Positions 1 through 14,100 of a stretch of DNA of 64,000 nt are shown here, piece after piece. The translations under genes were made by a program, and so were the position numbers. Within the stretch, counting starts at the first letter, position 1; every line of letters begins with the position of its first letter. Source of the stretch: Pelargonium tetragonum (lineage: Eukaryota > Streptophyta > Magnoliopsida > Geraniales > Geraniaceae); NCBI GenBank assembly GCA_036897445.1, contig JAYMTL010000052.1, positions 54,889-118,888 of the forward strand, read 5' to 3'. The notes beneath the pieces are model-generated. The model was not told the origin of the DNA and made no database searches. It saw nothing but the letters and a program-made list of their open reading frames with translations.

Positions 1-1186
1 TAGTCGAAACTTTTCCTTAATTAGGCCTCTCATGTAAGCTATATGCATTTACATTTCTTATAGTAGGACTTTTTTCCCGTACTTAACTTATGAAAAATTC
101 CGTTTAGTTTTAGAGGGCTTTCTTCTTTTTACTGGGGGATATAGTGCAAGTTCAGCTTTTTTCGTCCTATTAGTCCAGGTTTGCTAGGAGAATACCTATA
201 CAAAATTGTCTTGGGAGAACCCTTTTGTCTTTTTAAAATCTTGGAGAAATTCAAGAAAGGGGATTTTTATTAAGAGTACGCGATGTCCTGATCTCAGGAT
301 CCGGATTCTTTTTGCTTTTAAAGAAAGAGTCACTGTAAGATCTTCGCGATTCTTAAGATTGTAAGTAGGTCCTTTTATCCTTATATTATACTTGGCTTAG
401 AAAGCACTTTATTTGTTATCTTAGGCATAAAAAGAATAGGGTATAAAAGTTATTAAGACCCCTCAAATTCTTATAAAATTCTATATTATTCTCTTTCCGG
501 ATTAAAGGCAAACAAGTCCAGACCCTTACTTTCAGAACTCCTTATCCTCTCCTGTAAAAACAAAAGCATTTCTATTATTTTAGTAATCAATTAGACTTTT
601 TATTTATAGGAGTAAGGGCCTAATCTTGTTGTATAGAGATAAGAGTAGTCATCATAGTTGTTAAGGTATACCCCCCCATTTGTTTTTATCGTTAAGGAGT
701 ATTGAGCCTTATAGAGTATTGGAAAGAGTCCTTTTTACCGACTGAAGGGAGACGAAGGAGGTTTATGTTACTAGTAATTGTAGAGGCTGACTTATACACT
801 ATGAGCTATGAGACCCAATTATTCTTTTCTTTCATATCTAACTCTAAATTCCTCTTCTTATTAGCTTTCTTACTCTGTATCAGGATCCTTATTTCTAAGT
901 CTTCAGAAGAGCTCTTATATTAGGGAGAGCTAAACCCGTACCCAGTGGAGCTGCTTTACTTTTTTTATTTTATTGTAATTAAAGTAAGGAGTTGTTAGGA
1001 GAGAGTTCCCCCGCTGCTGTCAGTTTTCTGAAGGAGAGTATAAAATGTATTAAATCGCATGAAAAAGGCTAAAAGAGGGATACACTGAACTTGTGTTTTA
1101 CTGCACTTAAATTGCCTTACAAAAAGCTTGATATTCTTGTAAATAATCTGGGTTTAGGGAAAAACCACAGATTTGAGGACTTTTGC
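1..1186. other. Gene-free DNA
   Basis: I see no gene, tRNA part or strong repeat here. There is a run of seven C at 671-677. A 73-codon frame beginning with TTG (702-923) has no recognisable product. Confidence 0.5.
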
Positions 1187-1660
1187 AGCTAAACCTTGAC
1201 TCTTACTCTCTATCCGTATCGGTATCTTATTCCTTGGAGCTAGACCTTTCCTGGGGTTATGGGTCTTACTATACCTCTTGTCGCTTTCTTAGCCTTGATA
1301 GCCTTATCTTACCTAGAACTCCTCTACCTGTCTTATGGACCAGGAAAACAGCAACTCCCTTACTAAGTTCTATTTGGGAAACTGTTCTTACTAGAATTCT
1401 TAGAGGAGTACCTATTCCCCTTTAGTTTAAGTACGAAATTCCCTGAGTTCTAAACGGGTCCTTACCGGAAACAAATTACTTGGGTTTTAGAGATGGGAAA
1501 CAAAGGAACACTGCTCTAATTTTAAAAATCAGCAATAGGGTATTACACAAACCCTTTAAGTTATTAGATAGGAGTGGAATAGTTAGTAATAGGTATAGTT
1601 TATTTCTCTTATTGGAGCTATACTCTTACAGACCCTTGGCGGGGCTTTTTCACAGTCGTA
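1187..1660 (+). repeat. Pyrimidine-rich segment A, candidate copy of a diverged repeat family
   Basis: This stretch is rich in CTTACT, TTACC and GTATC words and is the best reference for a possible old dispersed repeat. CTCTTG...CTTTCTTAGCC at 1275-1294 recurs at 11025. AAATTCCC.GAGTT and ACGGGTC (1436-1460) recur with 21 of 25 identities at 11096-11120. AGTTCTA...CCTTACCGGAAA (1446-1471), GGAAACAAAGGAACA (1496-1510) and AAAAATCA recur in the same order at 25054-25160. CTATACTCTTAC (1618-1629) recurs at 23575. Two overlapping open frames (80 and 67 codons) show no recognisable product. The match could partly reflect shared base bias. Confidence 0.4.
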
Positions 1661-4267
1661 TTTTGAGACGAGAGACTCTGTGATTACAAATTTGGATTAA
1701 ACGAAGCGGACCAACACCCTATAGGAGGCTCCCTTTAGGGATACAATCTCTAAAAATTAGGATCGCTTTCTGTATACTTTATATTAATTCACCTTGTAAA
1801 CAAAAAGCTTCGGCTGTCTCTACTGAATTAATTGGGAATTCGCTAAGACACACGTTTTCTAGTATGATATGCTTGTTACCAAAAAATATATAAGCAACTC
1901 CTTGTTAGCTATAAACTTGCTTTTTTGAATATGATACAGAGCCCGCTATGGGTAAAGTATAAAAGGGTCTTGGAAACATAGATAAAGTCATCACCACCCT
2001 CTAGTTATAGGGGTAGCTCCTTATATACAGGATTCGCGGGGTCTATTCTGTCCCGTTCTAAGGTTCAATTTTTATTAGTTATCTAGGCAAATAGGGATTT
2101 AAAAAAGTAAGCCCCCTTTACCTTTAAAGCCTCGAGAAGAGCCAAATTCCTTTGATTTTATCCTGCGTATATTGTGCCTTTCTTGCTAATCTTGGGAGAT
2201 ACTCTGTCAACTGGGAATGCTTTGAGAGTTTAAAACTGAGAAGTAGGAGTCCTAAAGGAGGCGCTTGGTAGAGCTTTTATATAGATAAGGTCAAGGCCCT
2301 CCTTCTGTGTATTTCCTTAAAACTCTTAGATAATAAGGTATACTCGTTAGGTTCTCCCGGCTATTTGGAGTCGTTAACATAACATAAATATAATAGCAGT
2401 TTGTATTATTGAGGAAATAATAACCTGCGTTTAGCAGTTTTAAAAGCGTTAACTTACGTTCCTCCTATCTCGTTATAAAATTACAAGTAGAAACTCAAAA
2501 GTAATGGAGATTCTTGAAAGGGGTCCCGTACTTGTAGGCCGCATGCTTGTGAACTCTAGACTTTTACGGAAGCGCTAGTTTGTTCCTTTGATATCCTGAA
2601 ACAGGTCTAGAGTAATTAATAGAGTTTCCTCAATAAGTTGACAGAATTTGGAGGGATTCCTTAGTCCTTAGTAAAGTCTAGTTTATTAAAGACGCTTACA
2701 TAGCACATAACACTGAATTAGACGAAGCTTCTAGGAGCTCTTTATTATAGATACGTACAAAACCGGATTAAGTCCTTAAGAAACCCTTTTGCGATATGTA
2801 AGTCTTAGTAAAAAGCCCCCGGGTAATGTTTAGATAATTATATGGGTACTTATTACAGTAAATAGAAACTGAATTTTGGAAGTCAATCTCCTTCTAATTA
2901 GAAGAATATCATACTTTTGCAATATGTATAGAACTAGGAGGACCCCTTTTGACTTTTAAGTAATAGCCGTTTCCTGATATTAAGAGACCCCGTGGGAGTT
3001 CCAGCGAAGTTGGTTTTAAAGAATAGGACCGGGCATGCTTTTAAGCTTTGTACTATACCTATGATACTAAAAATAGGGGTTTAGATTGTTTCCTCAGTTT
3101 GACTCAAATCCGCATTGGGCAATCTCTTATTGTAGTAAAAAAACTCAATAGGGCGCTTGGATCTTATAGACACTTGTTTTGAACTTTCTCAAACAGCTAT
3201 TAGCAAGATCCTTAGTAAAAAGAGTCAATATTTGCAGGTTTCGGTGTCTCATAATTTTAGCGAACAATTTTTGTATTCATATTCTGGGCTGACAATATAG
3301 GGTTCTGCTTATTGAGGTTTAGTATAACTAGTAATCCTTAGGGTAAACTTTGAATTCGCTTAAGCTTAAGATAGAGAGCTTCAACAATTCTTATCCTGGG
3401 GTCTTTCCTGAAATTTTAGCTTGTTAAACGGGGCCTTGATTCTATTTAATTTGGAGGTTCAAGCAATGTCAAAAGTCCCCTAGTAGTTATCAACAAGTAT
3501 CCCTGTAGTATTAGTTTAAAGTTCTAAGGAATAAGTTAGAATGGGTTTTATAGCAAAACTATCTTAGGCATGCGTCATAAAATGTAGAACTGAGTTAGAG
3601 TCTCGCGAGTCTTGTACTTTTTGGTTTTGATAGGGAAACTTATAATAATTTAGGAAGGAGTCTCCTAATTCGACAAAAGAAAAGTCTATCAAGCTTTCCT
3701 GTTTATAATAAAGAATTCCGGAGCTTTCTTAGATCCACGACTAATAACTGCTGTCTTTAGTATACTGGGGCTTAATCCTTTTGTAAGTAGCTATCTCCTT
3801 AGTTTGGTACCTAATATTTAAACCCCTTAGAGTCACAGGTATAACCAAGGTCTTGCGATTAGAATCTATGCCTTTTCTTAGGTCATAGCTTCCTTTTCTT
3901 TTAACAAAAAGGGGATAAGGTTTACCTTTTGGAAGGTGCTTAGGAGTTCATTTTACTGTGGTTTACTAGGCTTCACAAAGTACTTCATTTGGAGACGCGG
4001 ATTCTATAAGGGATGGAGCTACTTCCGAGTAACAGATATAGCACAGGGGTCCTTATCATTTTTGTACAAAAGTTTTAACTTAAAGGACTCCCTTACCGTA
4101 ACAGTAAATCAGCTTTAGCTTCGATATTCTCGTTCCAAAACGAATCCGGGTTTTCAATAAACTTCATTTTCTGTGGCCTATACCCTATATAATCATACCG
4201 CAATCATTAATTTTAGGAGAATACCCCCTTAGCTTTAAATCCTTTTCCTATTCTTTTTTTTTTTGCT

Positions 4268-4302
4268 CTTCTTGCTTTCTCAAGAAGCTTTTATCAAAGC
4301 TT
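4268..4302. repeat. Two overlapping hairpins
   Basis: CTTCTTG (4268-4274) pairs with CAAGAAG (4281-4287). AAGCTTT (4285-4291) pairs with AAAGCTT (4296-4302). The two share three bases, so only one can form at a time. They follow an 11-T run at 4254-4264. Confidence 0.45.
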
Positions 4303-5283
4303 GCTTTTTATAAGGCATTAAGGAAGTCCTGTACCTTTACTTTATAGAATGAGTTAAAACTAGGCCGGTAGAACTTTCTCGGAACTTCTTAGGGAGTGCG
4401 GGTTTAAGCTCCAGCCCCCTCTTAAGCTTAAGATGAGTAACCTGTAGTAGCAAGAAGGAATAGTACACCCTACATTAAGGATTTAGGATCTTATAACTGC
4501 AGTATTTAACGCAAATCTCGTTTGAGTTTTCTAAGTTTTTTATGGGATCCTTTATTATTGTATATTCCCGGTTTGTTTAATAAGAATTACTAACCCCAAG
4601 CAGGGCAGTCAAGTTTACTCCCTAAGGCATTCCACAAAACTGTTTCTTATATAATTTTGAAGATAAGAATAAGAATTCTCTGCTTTTGTTAGGGTATTTA
4701 AGGGCTTTTTCTAATCCAAAAGATTATCCTATATCAGACACCACTTAATCAGCCTTACCAGAGGCCCGAAACGCCTTGATCTAACATTCCCATATATAGT
4801 GCCTAAACCCAATAAGGATACTCTTTAGCAATAGAACCTATTAAATAAAAGGGGTACTTTTTTACTAGTAAATACCCTACCTTTGTTAGACCCCCTTTAT
4901 TTTTGCTCTTTTGAGGGTCAGCCTCTTTTCTTGCATTATCCCCATTAAGTTAATAGAGAACCCCGATAGACTATACATCACTTTGTGTCTGAGTACTGAG
5001 TAAAGGGATTCCACTAAAAGAATTCTCCAAGATATTTTATTTATACTACATATAGAGTTACGCGGAACTAAATTAAAGGGCACTAAAGATAGTCCAGAGA
5101 ACAATAAAATAGGAAGATTTCAATCGGTTTAAGAGGTAACCTCTAACTAGAACCGAAAATGGCGTCTTGATAAACACTTTATTTTGTTGCCTTAGACTTG
5201 ACAAAACTATTGACAGGGTTACTTTATATATTAAGAGTATACCCTTGGAAAGATTGGCAGGGGAGCTTCATTTAACAGTCCTA

Positions 5284-5340
5284 AGCATTTTTTAGTAGTT
5301 TGCTTTGTGAATTCAAAAAGTTTTTAAGTAAAAAAATGCT
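5284..5340. repeat. Inverted repeat with 37-nt loop
   Basis: AGCATTTTTT (5284-5293) is the reverse complement of AAAAAATGCT (5331-5340). The A/T runs make a chance origin quite possible. Confidence 0.4.
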
Positions 5341-5997
5341 AAAAACGAAAGTTAAGGTCAAAAGTACACAACTCTAGACTACCCTGCTTTTACTGATAGA
5401 AGTATCTTCATTCCTCGGTATTACAGGACACCCAGACGTTAGCATCAACTCTCTTTATCTGAAAGCAACCCAATACCTTAGACTATTTCACTAACATAAA
5501 CATAAGGGCCGCTTAGAAATTTTTCATTTCAGGATTTTCTTCACAGTAACATAGGAGATTTCTTCTTATTTTCTGATTAGGTCTCCTGTACAAGCCCACA
5601 AGGAATCCTCTTGTAAATTAACATGTAGTTATAGGATAGTAACTATTCCTAAAAGGTTGACACATAAAAAGCGGAATATTAAAGATTTTGAGCTCTTAAA
5701 ACTCTATTCCCTGTATAAAATACCTAAGAAATCTTACCTATCATATAGACCTTTACACAAAACCTGGGACTTGCTTGCCCTATCATAAAAAAGTTTTATG
5801 TTAGAGGAGATCCTCAGTAAAAACTACCCGCTCAAGTTCTTTTTTGTGTATTCTTTAAAGTAATAAGTAGGGACAGATTTAATATTAAGTTAATGGAACT
5901 CCTTTTTGCCTTATCCTTTTTTCTTTTTAGAAACACACCTTGTATTAGTTTATGAATCCTTTTATTCTACTAATAAGTAAAGCAAAAATATTATACA

Positions 5998-6023
5998 ACC
6001 CGCTCTATTAAAATAAAGCGGGT
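5998..6023. repeat. GC-headed hairpin
   Basis: ACCCGCT and AGCGGGT form seven pairs, then a C/A mismatch, then TAT/ATA around a small A-rich loop. The shape is that of a terminator-type hairpin, but no U-run follows directly and there is no upstream gene. Confidence 0.5.
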
Positions 6024-8739
6024 ACTAGTTTGAAGCTCTCTTGCAACTTGAACCTTTACATGACCTTAATTTAATCTGCAAGGCTTGGTTGGAAGTGAGG
6101 TCTATATAAAAGCGATAATCTATCCTTATACCTTATAAGGGGAATCTAGCAAAGGTTTCCTATTAAGTGATTCTATTTTAAAAACGAACTTAAGCTTTTT
6201 ATATTACTAAATTTTTCTATCCAGCAGCCAGTCACTCCATATTTCTCGATGTGCAGTCAAGTAGACTTGTTGCCCTCGGTACAGGACTCCTCTTATCCCC
6301 CCGATATAAAAATTCCTTAAAAGTAAAGTGTAGCAATTACATTTGTTTAAGGACAAAGTTTCTTTTATTATTTTTATTATATCGGTTTAATTGAAAAGTT
6401 TTAGCGGGAATTTGGACCATATAGCATATAGCAGGTTTGGAAAACTCGCCCTTTGATTACAAAGAATATTTTCTTAGTAAAACCCCTCGGAAAAACTTAT
6501 TCGATAAACTAATAAATATAATAGAACAGATAATCTTGTGTTATTGTGAATCCCCGGCATTCTCCCAGCCTTTAAAATAAAAGAAAGATTGTAATAAAAT
6601 AAGATATCGTAAGCCTATTTCTCAGATAGAGTTTAATAAAAAAATTTTTTGGTTTGACTACTTGTATAGAATTAACATTATTTATAGTAGCTTTTCTCTG
6701 TGAGATATTAAAGCGGGGAGCTTGTAAATGGACTGAGTGAATACTTTTGTTTTAAATTAAAATTAAGATTTACTGCGTTTTCCTAAAAGGATAGTGGGTT
6801 ATACTTTTTTATTTGTTTCCTTTTAAGTGTAAAGTATAACAGCAAAAATGACCTGACAAGTTTTATACATTAAAAAGTGTAGTTACTTAAAAAGCTTTCG
6901 CAGGTGTCTCTTCTTCTCAAGAATAGATACACCCAATAAACAAGTGTTTGTTAATAAAAAAGAAGGTTATTATGAGAAAATGTACAAGTAAGGGAAAGAT
7001 TCTGTACTATGTATTTTTTTGAACTAAAGCGGGATTCCTTGGGGTGTACTGACTAAGCTATTTGTAGAATTTATTATGAAAATTTAATCATTACCAACTA
7101 TAAGTATGTATTACAATATGGGCTTACATATAAACCTTTCTGTCCTAATAGACGGAGAGTTGTCTTTTCTTTTTATTCCAAGGGCCCTAAAGCAATTCTA
7201 AACTCAATGAGTAAATCCACGAATTCTTCTTGGGGATTCTAAATCATATCTGGATAGTCCAAAGTAAAACAAGGGCTTCTTTGTCATTAAGTCGCATACA
7301 GTACGGTTTCTTTATCTCCGCAATAAAAAGGTATCGAAGATAGGTATGAAAGGTTTGGAGGTTTAAGAGGAGAAGTCTAGCTATGAGGTTATGCCCTATA
7401 ATTACTGTATTCAAAAAAGTTGTATTACAGGTTTAGTTATCGTTTAAATAAAAACTGCCCAAGTGTTTCCTTCTGGGTAAACAATAGGCGTTTGAATAAT
7501 TCAAATACACGGCACAAAAGAACCCTTAAAGCAAAATTCCTTCTATATTTTTTGTTGTTGAAGTAAAAGAGGATAGTCCCTTGAAAAGCTCGAGAAAAAG
7601 TACTCCTTTTTCATTTTTGAATATAAGGACCCCGCGTGAAACAATTCTGAAGGGCCTCTTTCTAAGCAAGAATTCCTAACCCCTTTTGGGCCAAGCAAAG
7701 ATAATAAAAATCTTTCTTAAACTTTGTTATTTTTCGCTTGTTAACTATAATACTAAACTTTAAAGAACTCGACTTCTTTGGCACAAGCTTTGTGTAGAAT
7801 TATAATGAGCGCAGAGTCTATAAGCCCCTTTTTCGAAATACCAGATACAGCATAAAAGGAAACTCATTTTCAACCCCATAAAATTTGTACCCGGCCTCAA
7901 GAATTTGTACAGTAATAAAGTTTGGGGATACTATAATAAGGAACAACCGCGCTTATGGGTCCTAAAGGACACCCTGCCTTATATTCACATTCTTGACTTC
8001 ACTTAGTACACAGCTATTCTTTAGATACCTAGGGGAATAAAATCAATCTCTCGAAATATCTGTTTAAGTCGTGAAGCATCGCAACTTTTTAAATGACTCT
8101 AGCATAAACAGGAGCCTTGTTTACACTTAGCTTTAAAACTCTATTGCTCAAAGTTTATCCAGAACAATCTATTAATAAAAACTCAAACAAAGAAAAACCC
8201 TAGGAGAAATTTCCCCAGCTTTTTTTGTCACCTTAAAAGTTGCTCTATCACTTAATAAAGGATCCCAATATCTTTTTCCGGGTCCCGAATTCCTATTTTT
8301 TGCTATCCAGAGAGTGCCCTATTAGGTGAAAGCTATAACTTTTTTCTTATTCGTAATAGACCCCTCAGCATGTTTATTAAAAAGGAAAAAGAACTCCTGG
8401 AATTCTTTCGTAAGGAAATCCAGTGCCTGCTAAGGGGGTATTATATACAGTGAATGCGAGAGCCCATTTTAGCCTTATACCGGAAGAAAAAGAAATATCC
8501 AAGACTATAAAAAAGTATAACTGTTATCTTATAGCAACTAATAGAAAACGAGCTCCTCCTCCTAGCATATCTATTACATGACTGCCTATAAAGAATCTTT
8601 CTAATCTATAAAGAAGTAACTTTAAACTAAGAAAATGACTATACAATATACATACAAAAATACTGTATACTACTTTCCTACCTGGATACAAAGCTCCCAT
8701 TTTAGGTATAGGTATTTTATTAAGACTCTTCAGAGCCTC

Positions 8740-9180
8740 TCTCTAACTCTAAAAAAGAAATAAGAAGTAGAAGAGTAAGGTGAGTGTGGTTTTTATAGCG
8801 TAAGTATGCCTAAAAAAGACTTCCTTATTCCTAGGACTCTCCTGTCTAAAGCAGCTGCCTTAAATAGTCTAGGGAATCCTAACAAAAAGAGTCAGAGTCT
8901 ATCGGCCTTAACTAAGAGAGTAGGTCTGATATAGGATATAGGTATATAAAGAAGAAGGTTAAGAAATTTGTTTCTGGTATGGATAAGATAGGAAATACAA
9001 TAGGTAGTACTTGTACTAAGAAGGAGGGTTTTTTTACAGAAAGTCTAGCTGAAAAGTTAGGAATATAAAAGTTACGGGCATGTTGAAGAAGAAAGGTTTA
9101 GCTCTAAGGAAGATAAGAAAAGTCTCGGAGATTTGCTTTGTAAAGGGGTTCTTCTTGTTTAGTACTAAGTATAGGCAACC
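8740..9180. other. Purine-rich stretch without a gene
   Basis: The plus strand is dominated by AAGAAG, GAGTAAG and TATAGGATATAGG words. I see no gene. It is followed after about 200 bp by the pyrimidine-rich stretch 9360-10470, which suggests an old inverted arrangement, but I could not align the two convincingly. Confidence 0.4.
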
Positions 9181-9359
9181 TCAAATCTATTTAATGCTTA
9201 TTCCTGGTGACAAAATTTTCCCCTTCTAGGCAATTTACTAGATTCTAGATCTCAGTAGTCTTCATTTTGGTATGAATTTCAGAACTAAGCAAGAGATTTT
9301 ATGGTTCTTATAAAAAAGGACTCCTATTGTCAAGGCTTGCAAGAGCTCATTACTTTTAT

Positions 9360-10470
9360 TTTCTAGTAAGAGACTTTAGAAAAAACTTTTAGTTTAGTAT
9401 GCCCCAAGTTTCTATATTATTAGGCTGGACTCTCAACCGATAATCCGAAAGCGGGGTACTCTCCGATAGTGTTTCCCCCCTCTCACTATATTTGGTATTC
9501 CTCCTTTTTCAAGTAAAGTAGAATTTCTTACTTGGAGTCGAAAATCTTTTGTTATCTCTATTTAGCAACGGCCCAATTATACCTACGAGGCAAAGGGACT
9601 CTTATAGTCCTTTCTAAATGAAAATTCTAAAGTTATAGAGCTAGGAACTCCCAGTCACCCCTTACTAAACTTTGCGCAATTCCCTATAACGTTAACTCTA
9701 TCCACTAGACTTTTCAATCTCCTGCCTTTAAAAACCCGGTTTAGGACCAATAAAATAAATAGAAGGAAACCCCCAGCAAGTTTTAGTTATTTAGTTATAA
9801 AATTTCTTACCATTGACTTATTCTGAAAAGGCTTATCCCTTATAGTGCTATCTTGTATTTAACCGGAAACAGAGCAGCTAAGCCCGAAAGGACTAAGTAC
9901 TTCCTCGTTTTTTACTACCTTCTTATAATAAAATAGACCTCCTAGCTTACCTTTGCTTCCTTTGAGCTTACCCCTTTCTCGGGCTTCTAACCCGTAGCTA
10001 CTGTTGTATTCTCTAGCTTATTATACGTATCTTTCCTATTAGTTATACTCCTGTATTTGTTGTATCTGTACCTTTACTATGCTTACTAACTACACCCAAT
10101 ATCTTAGAAGTGAAGTTAGGTTCTGTTTCTTAATACCTTTCGTAATACCTATTAATACTAAACTGCTTATCTTTATAATACCTGGCTATATCTCGGCCAT
10201 ACTCCTTACTATCAGAGCTCTACCTTTATTTCTTTATTTTGTCTGTATCTTATTCCGCATACTTGGTTTCGTACTCATATCTATACCTTTTCTATTCTCT
10301 ATACTGAATCCTCTATAACTGAATAGCCCATCCATCCCCCTTCCTTTGCTAAGCTGTAACCTTTTTCTTTCATTCCCAGAACCTCTAAAATAGCTAGACT
10401 CCTCAATAACACCTGTACCTTAGCTACTGCACAATTCTTCTTGTTGATTGTAGCTACTATTATATCCCTA
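9360..10470. other. Pyrimidine-rich stretch without a convincing gene
   Basis: The plus strand is rich in CTTACT, CTATACC and GTATCT words, similar in texture to segment A. It contains an ATG-started 79-codon frame (10079-10318) that would encode three strongly hydrophobic stretches. Pyrimidine-rich DNA gives hydrophobic translations automatically, there is no recognisable family, and I do not call it a gene. Confidence 0.4.
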
Positions 10471-11020
10471 CATCCCTACCTTATGTAATTAAGTAAATAC
10501 GTTTCAAAAAGGCTTAAGAAATAAGGTATATTCCTCATTTATTTATTACTGCTATAAAGGTATAAAGAGAGTTGAAACCGTAGTCGTGAATGGTAGGTTG
10601 GTGTACCCGATTACAGTGTAACGGAAGGATTCGCAAGATAGTATATTATAATAGAACAAGGATACCTTATTATTTTAATTCCTAACTCAAAAGCTGCAAC
10701 TAAACTCCTAGACCTCAACGATTTTATAGACCTTGCCTTTAATAAAATTCTTGCTTGTTAGAATTCTATTTAAGACTTTTTGTATGAAATTGAGTCCTAT
10801 TTGCCTAATTGTTAGGGCGCTTACGATAGACTTTTGGCTGTATTACTAACTTCGGTAAGACAAAAGATTTATTTGCTTTATTTACTGTCCTTAAATACCC
10901 TATATTTCTAAGCTTTCTAAAGTAGTTAGAATTCATATAGTTGTTAAGGGGCTGCCTGTTAAAGAGTTTGCCTTACTTACGAGCTGGGAAACACCGCTAT
11001 TGGTTAATTAACTTTCCCTT

Positions 11021-11140
11021 TATTCTCTTGCTTTCTTAGTCTTTGTAGCCCTACTCGTACCTTTCCTTGTCGAAAACCTATTACCTTAGTTTTTCAAATT
11101 CCCAGAGTTTCACACGGGTCAACTTAGTTTTTAGTGGGAA
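11021..11140 (+). repeat. Segment F, similar to segment A
   Basis: Two blocks match segment A in the same order: CTCTTGCTTTCTTAGTC with TAGCCCTA and GTACC (11025-11061), and AAATTCCC.GAGTT...ACGGGTC (11096-11120, 21 of 25 ungapped identities to 1436-1460). A third shared piece, TTTTTAG.TGGGAA (11128-11140), follows. The spacing between the first two blocks is 71 bp here and about 160 bp in A, so an insertion or deletion separates them. Confidence 0.4.
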
Positions 11141-14100
11141 GTCTCTTTACTAGCTTAGCTTTTTGGAAGTTCCACGTATCCTTAGAGTAACCCTTAAATC
11201 TTTTTTTTATTAAGAGACGTAAGGTACTATCTATCAACTAAGGAAACTTCTTCCAAGAATCCCTAGACACTTGTTTTGTAACCGGTTGTCTGCCGGGTGT
11301 CCGTTACTTTTTCATTTTAAGGGGGAGTCTCTAAGACAGAAGAGTCGCTTTTACGAATCTTTGGGTATACCAACCTGCATCGGTAAACTTTTATAACCTG
11401 GTAAAAATTTTTTTTAGTGAGAAAATTCAAAGCACAGAAACTAGTATACAAAATACCCATTGCATGCCTCCAAAGTTCTCTGGTTAGGAGTTAAGATTAA
11501 TAGATTACAAAATTCGGGTGTTAAAAAGGAATCTTGATCTATACCAAATTCTGTAACATAAAATCTTTTTAGCTTTATTGCTCGGGGACTTCTAAGTTTC
11601 CTTTATTATTCTGAGATAATCTTGATTTTAGAACTACGAATATTCCCATCGCCCAACTTCAGAGACTTAAGCTCGCTGGGAATTTTTTGTTATCCATGAA
11701 TGAAAAACTCTGCCGCGTCTCTTATAAAATTCTATGGGTTTTCTCGGTCAAGCGAGCCCTTACTAATGCAGGAACCCCTTATTAAGTATTTGTACCCTTG
11801 GTTTAGACAAAGCTCTGTTTCTAGTATAGTTGTTCGATGAGGTATGCTCCAATATCATTACGATAATAAGTAATTAAGTCTTTCTCTAAATGCTGAAGCT
11901 GAAAAATTCAATATTAAACCAAAATAATTGAAGTCCAGTAAATTTTATAATAGGGGATTTCCTTGTCAATTAGCTAAGGTATGACTAAGTTCTTTTGAAA
12001 AGAGGTTGCCCGTTTTGGAAAGGAAAGAGAGAAACATATATTTCGATTCTCTAAACTAGAGCTTGTTTTGCCAATTAAACCGCTTTAAGGAAAACCCCTG
12101 GGGACTAATACCTACCGAAGATAAGAGGTCGATCAAGCATAAATTATAGCCCTAAATTTATTTAAATAATTACTAAAGGGAAATTCGTTAAAGTCCAAAG
12201 TAAGGTATACTCTTAACCTTGTGAATCTATGCATTCTGGACAAACAGGGAGCTCCATTAGAAAGCTTTTTACACGGTATACTCTAGGTTTCTTTTTAGTA
12301 AACGGAATACAAAACATAAAAGTCCCTTTATGAGACAGGTTCGCTATATAACAAATAACGGGTGCTTTTTTCAACTACAGACCCCCCTATGAGCTAAAGC
12401 CCTTTTACATTTCTATATTTAAGTTTTTTTAGTTAATAACCTATTTGTACCCTCAACCTATCCCTTTAAGTAGGACTCTTAATTCTTTTATAGCGGTTCG
12501 CTTTTTATAAGTAAAAACACGGCTAGAGTTCCAAAAGGGTTAAAAACCTGAACAGCAATAAACTTTGTTTTTTATCTCGAGAAATTCCCTTTGTGTTTCA
12601 CTAAAATTTGAAAAGTAAAATCCTGTCACAAGATTCTCTAAAGGAGAGCCGTCATTAAATATTGATTGTGCAAATTCGGTATCTTAGAGTATTCTATCGG
12701 GAAGGTTTTTCTATGTCCTTTATAGTTATATTTGGGAGAGTCCTCTAGATGGTTTAAAATATTTTCAAGGCAAAGGGGATTCCGAAAGGATATCTTAATT
12801 ATACGTTATATCGCGTTACCCTGCCCTTTCATAAGTCATTTTAGCAGGGAGTCTTTACTAGAGCTGTTATGACTCGAGCTTATCTGTTATTTACTTTTTT
12901 TAACTGATTTTCTGTTAGATGATCCTGTATACCCTATAAAGGGAATAGGTATCCTAGAATCTTGTGGGGCATATGTATTAGTTACGAGATATTTCAAAGC
13001 TTCCCCGGCTTAATCTTCTCACATCATGCTTTGTAAGGTTTTCTAGATCTTGACACAAACGAATATCTTTCCCTTCCTACAATAAAAAACAATAAGAGTA
13101 TTATACTGACTAGCTTACTAGCTCCCTTTATCTCTTAATTAATATTAGGTAATATAAAGTAAGTCAATTAAGTCAAACAAAGAAATAGAAGTCATAAGAA
13201 GATTTTAGTGTTCCTATCTGTTATCTATGTTCTATTATGTACTAGAATGCATTACCTTTCCTCCGCTCCGCTGCAGCCAGTAACAAAAACTATACCTCAA
13301 TACTTATTAAGGCTTACCCCTCTCTTTACCAATAGCTACAAAGAACAAGAGTTATTATCCTTAACAAGTAATACAATAACTAAAGAATACATACTATACC
13401 ACAGATAAGTATAGGTTAGCTAATTCCTAACTACAAAAAGAAGAATACTAGTATAGCTACAACAACGACAACAAGAAGACCCTTTCAGAATTTACTTAAT
13501 AAATAATTAGGAGCCCTATAAATAAAAAGGAGTAAACAATGTATATACTTTCAATTCACCCAAAGAGGATCTGTTAGACTTTTAGTTTTTCTTATGCCCA
13601 AGTTACAAGCTAAGTTACTCAAATAATAAGGAATATCCTATTGAATCCTAAAAATTCTGTTCCTTATGGGGTCTATCCTCGGGATGGGTATTTTCTCATT
13701 TAATCTAAAACCATGTAACTGAATATCTATAAGGGCATAAAAAGCGTACCTCCAGGCACCCCAAGGGCCTACTTCTTGTCTAGTCAGCAGTGTAATTTGA
13801 ACCAAAAGACCTTAAATAAGATGCAGGATCCCGTCCTTACTCTATGGGATTTTTCCAACATGCCTCTGATAAAGTAAAGAAACTTCCTAATTCAAAGGAT
13901 TTGCACTTAACTAGATAACTCTAAAAGAGGCTCAAAAAGAAAGATACCATATCGGGGAGTAGTGGGAAAGGCTTCTTCCAGTTCAGACAAAAGCTATTCC
14001 TTAAAAAGGGTATACCAATAAATTTCACGGGTGAATTTTGTCATTTTAGGTTTTGGGTCCCAAGGATACCGGGGGCTTGTTTGAAAGAAGCTATTCTGCA

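Larger units (their letters stand above)
1661..8739. other. Gene-free DNA
   Basis: Seven kilobases hold only short hairpins (listed separately, plus CCTTATA/TATAAGG at 6124-6140) and scattered GGATCC or GGGTCC words. Frames of 60 to 72 codons (3936-4118 plus, 4886-5104 minus) look random. Confidence 0.5.

Noticed and set aside
10079-10318. 79-codon frame encoding a hydrophobic protein with three possible membrane segments
   Set aside because: The stretch is pyrimidine-rich, which forces Leu, Phe, Ser and Ile codons. No subunit of a respiratory or photosynthetic complex was recognised.
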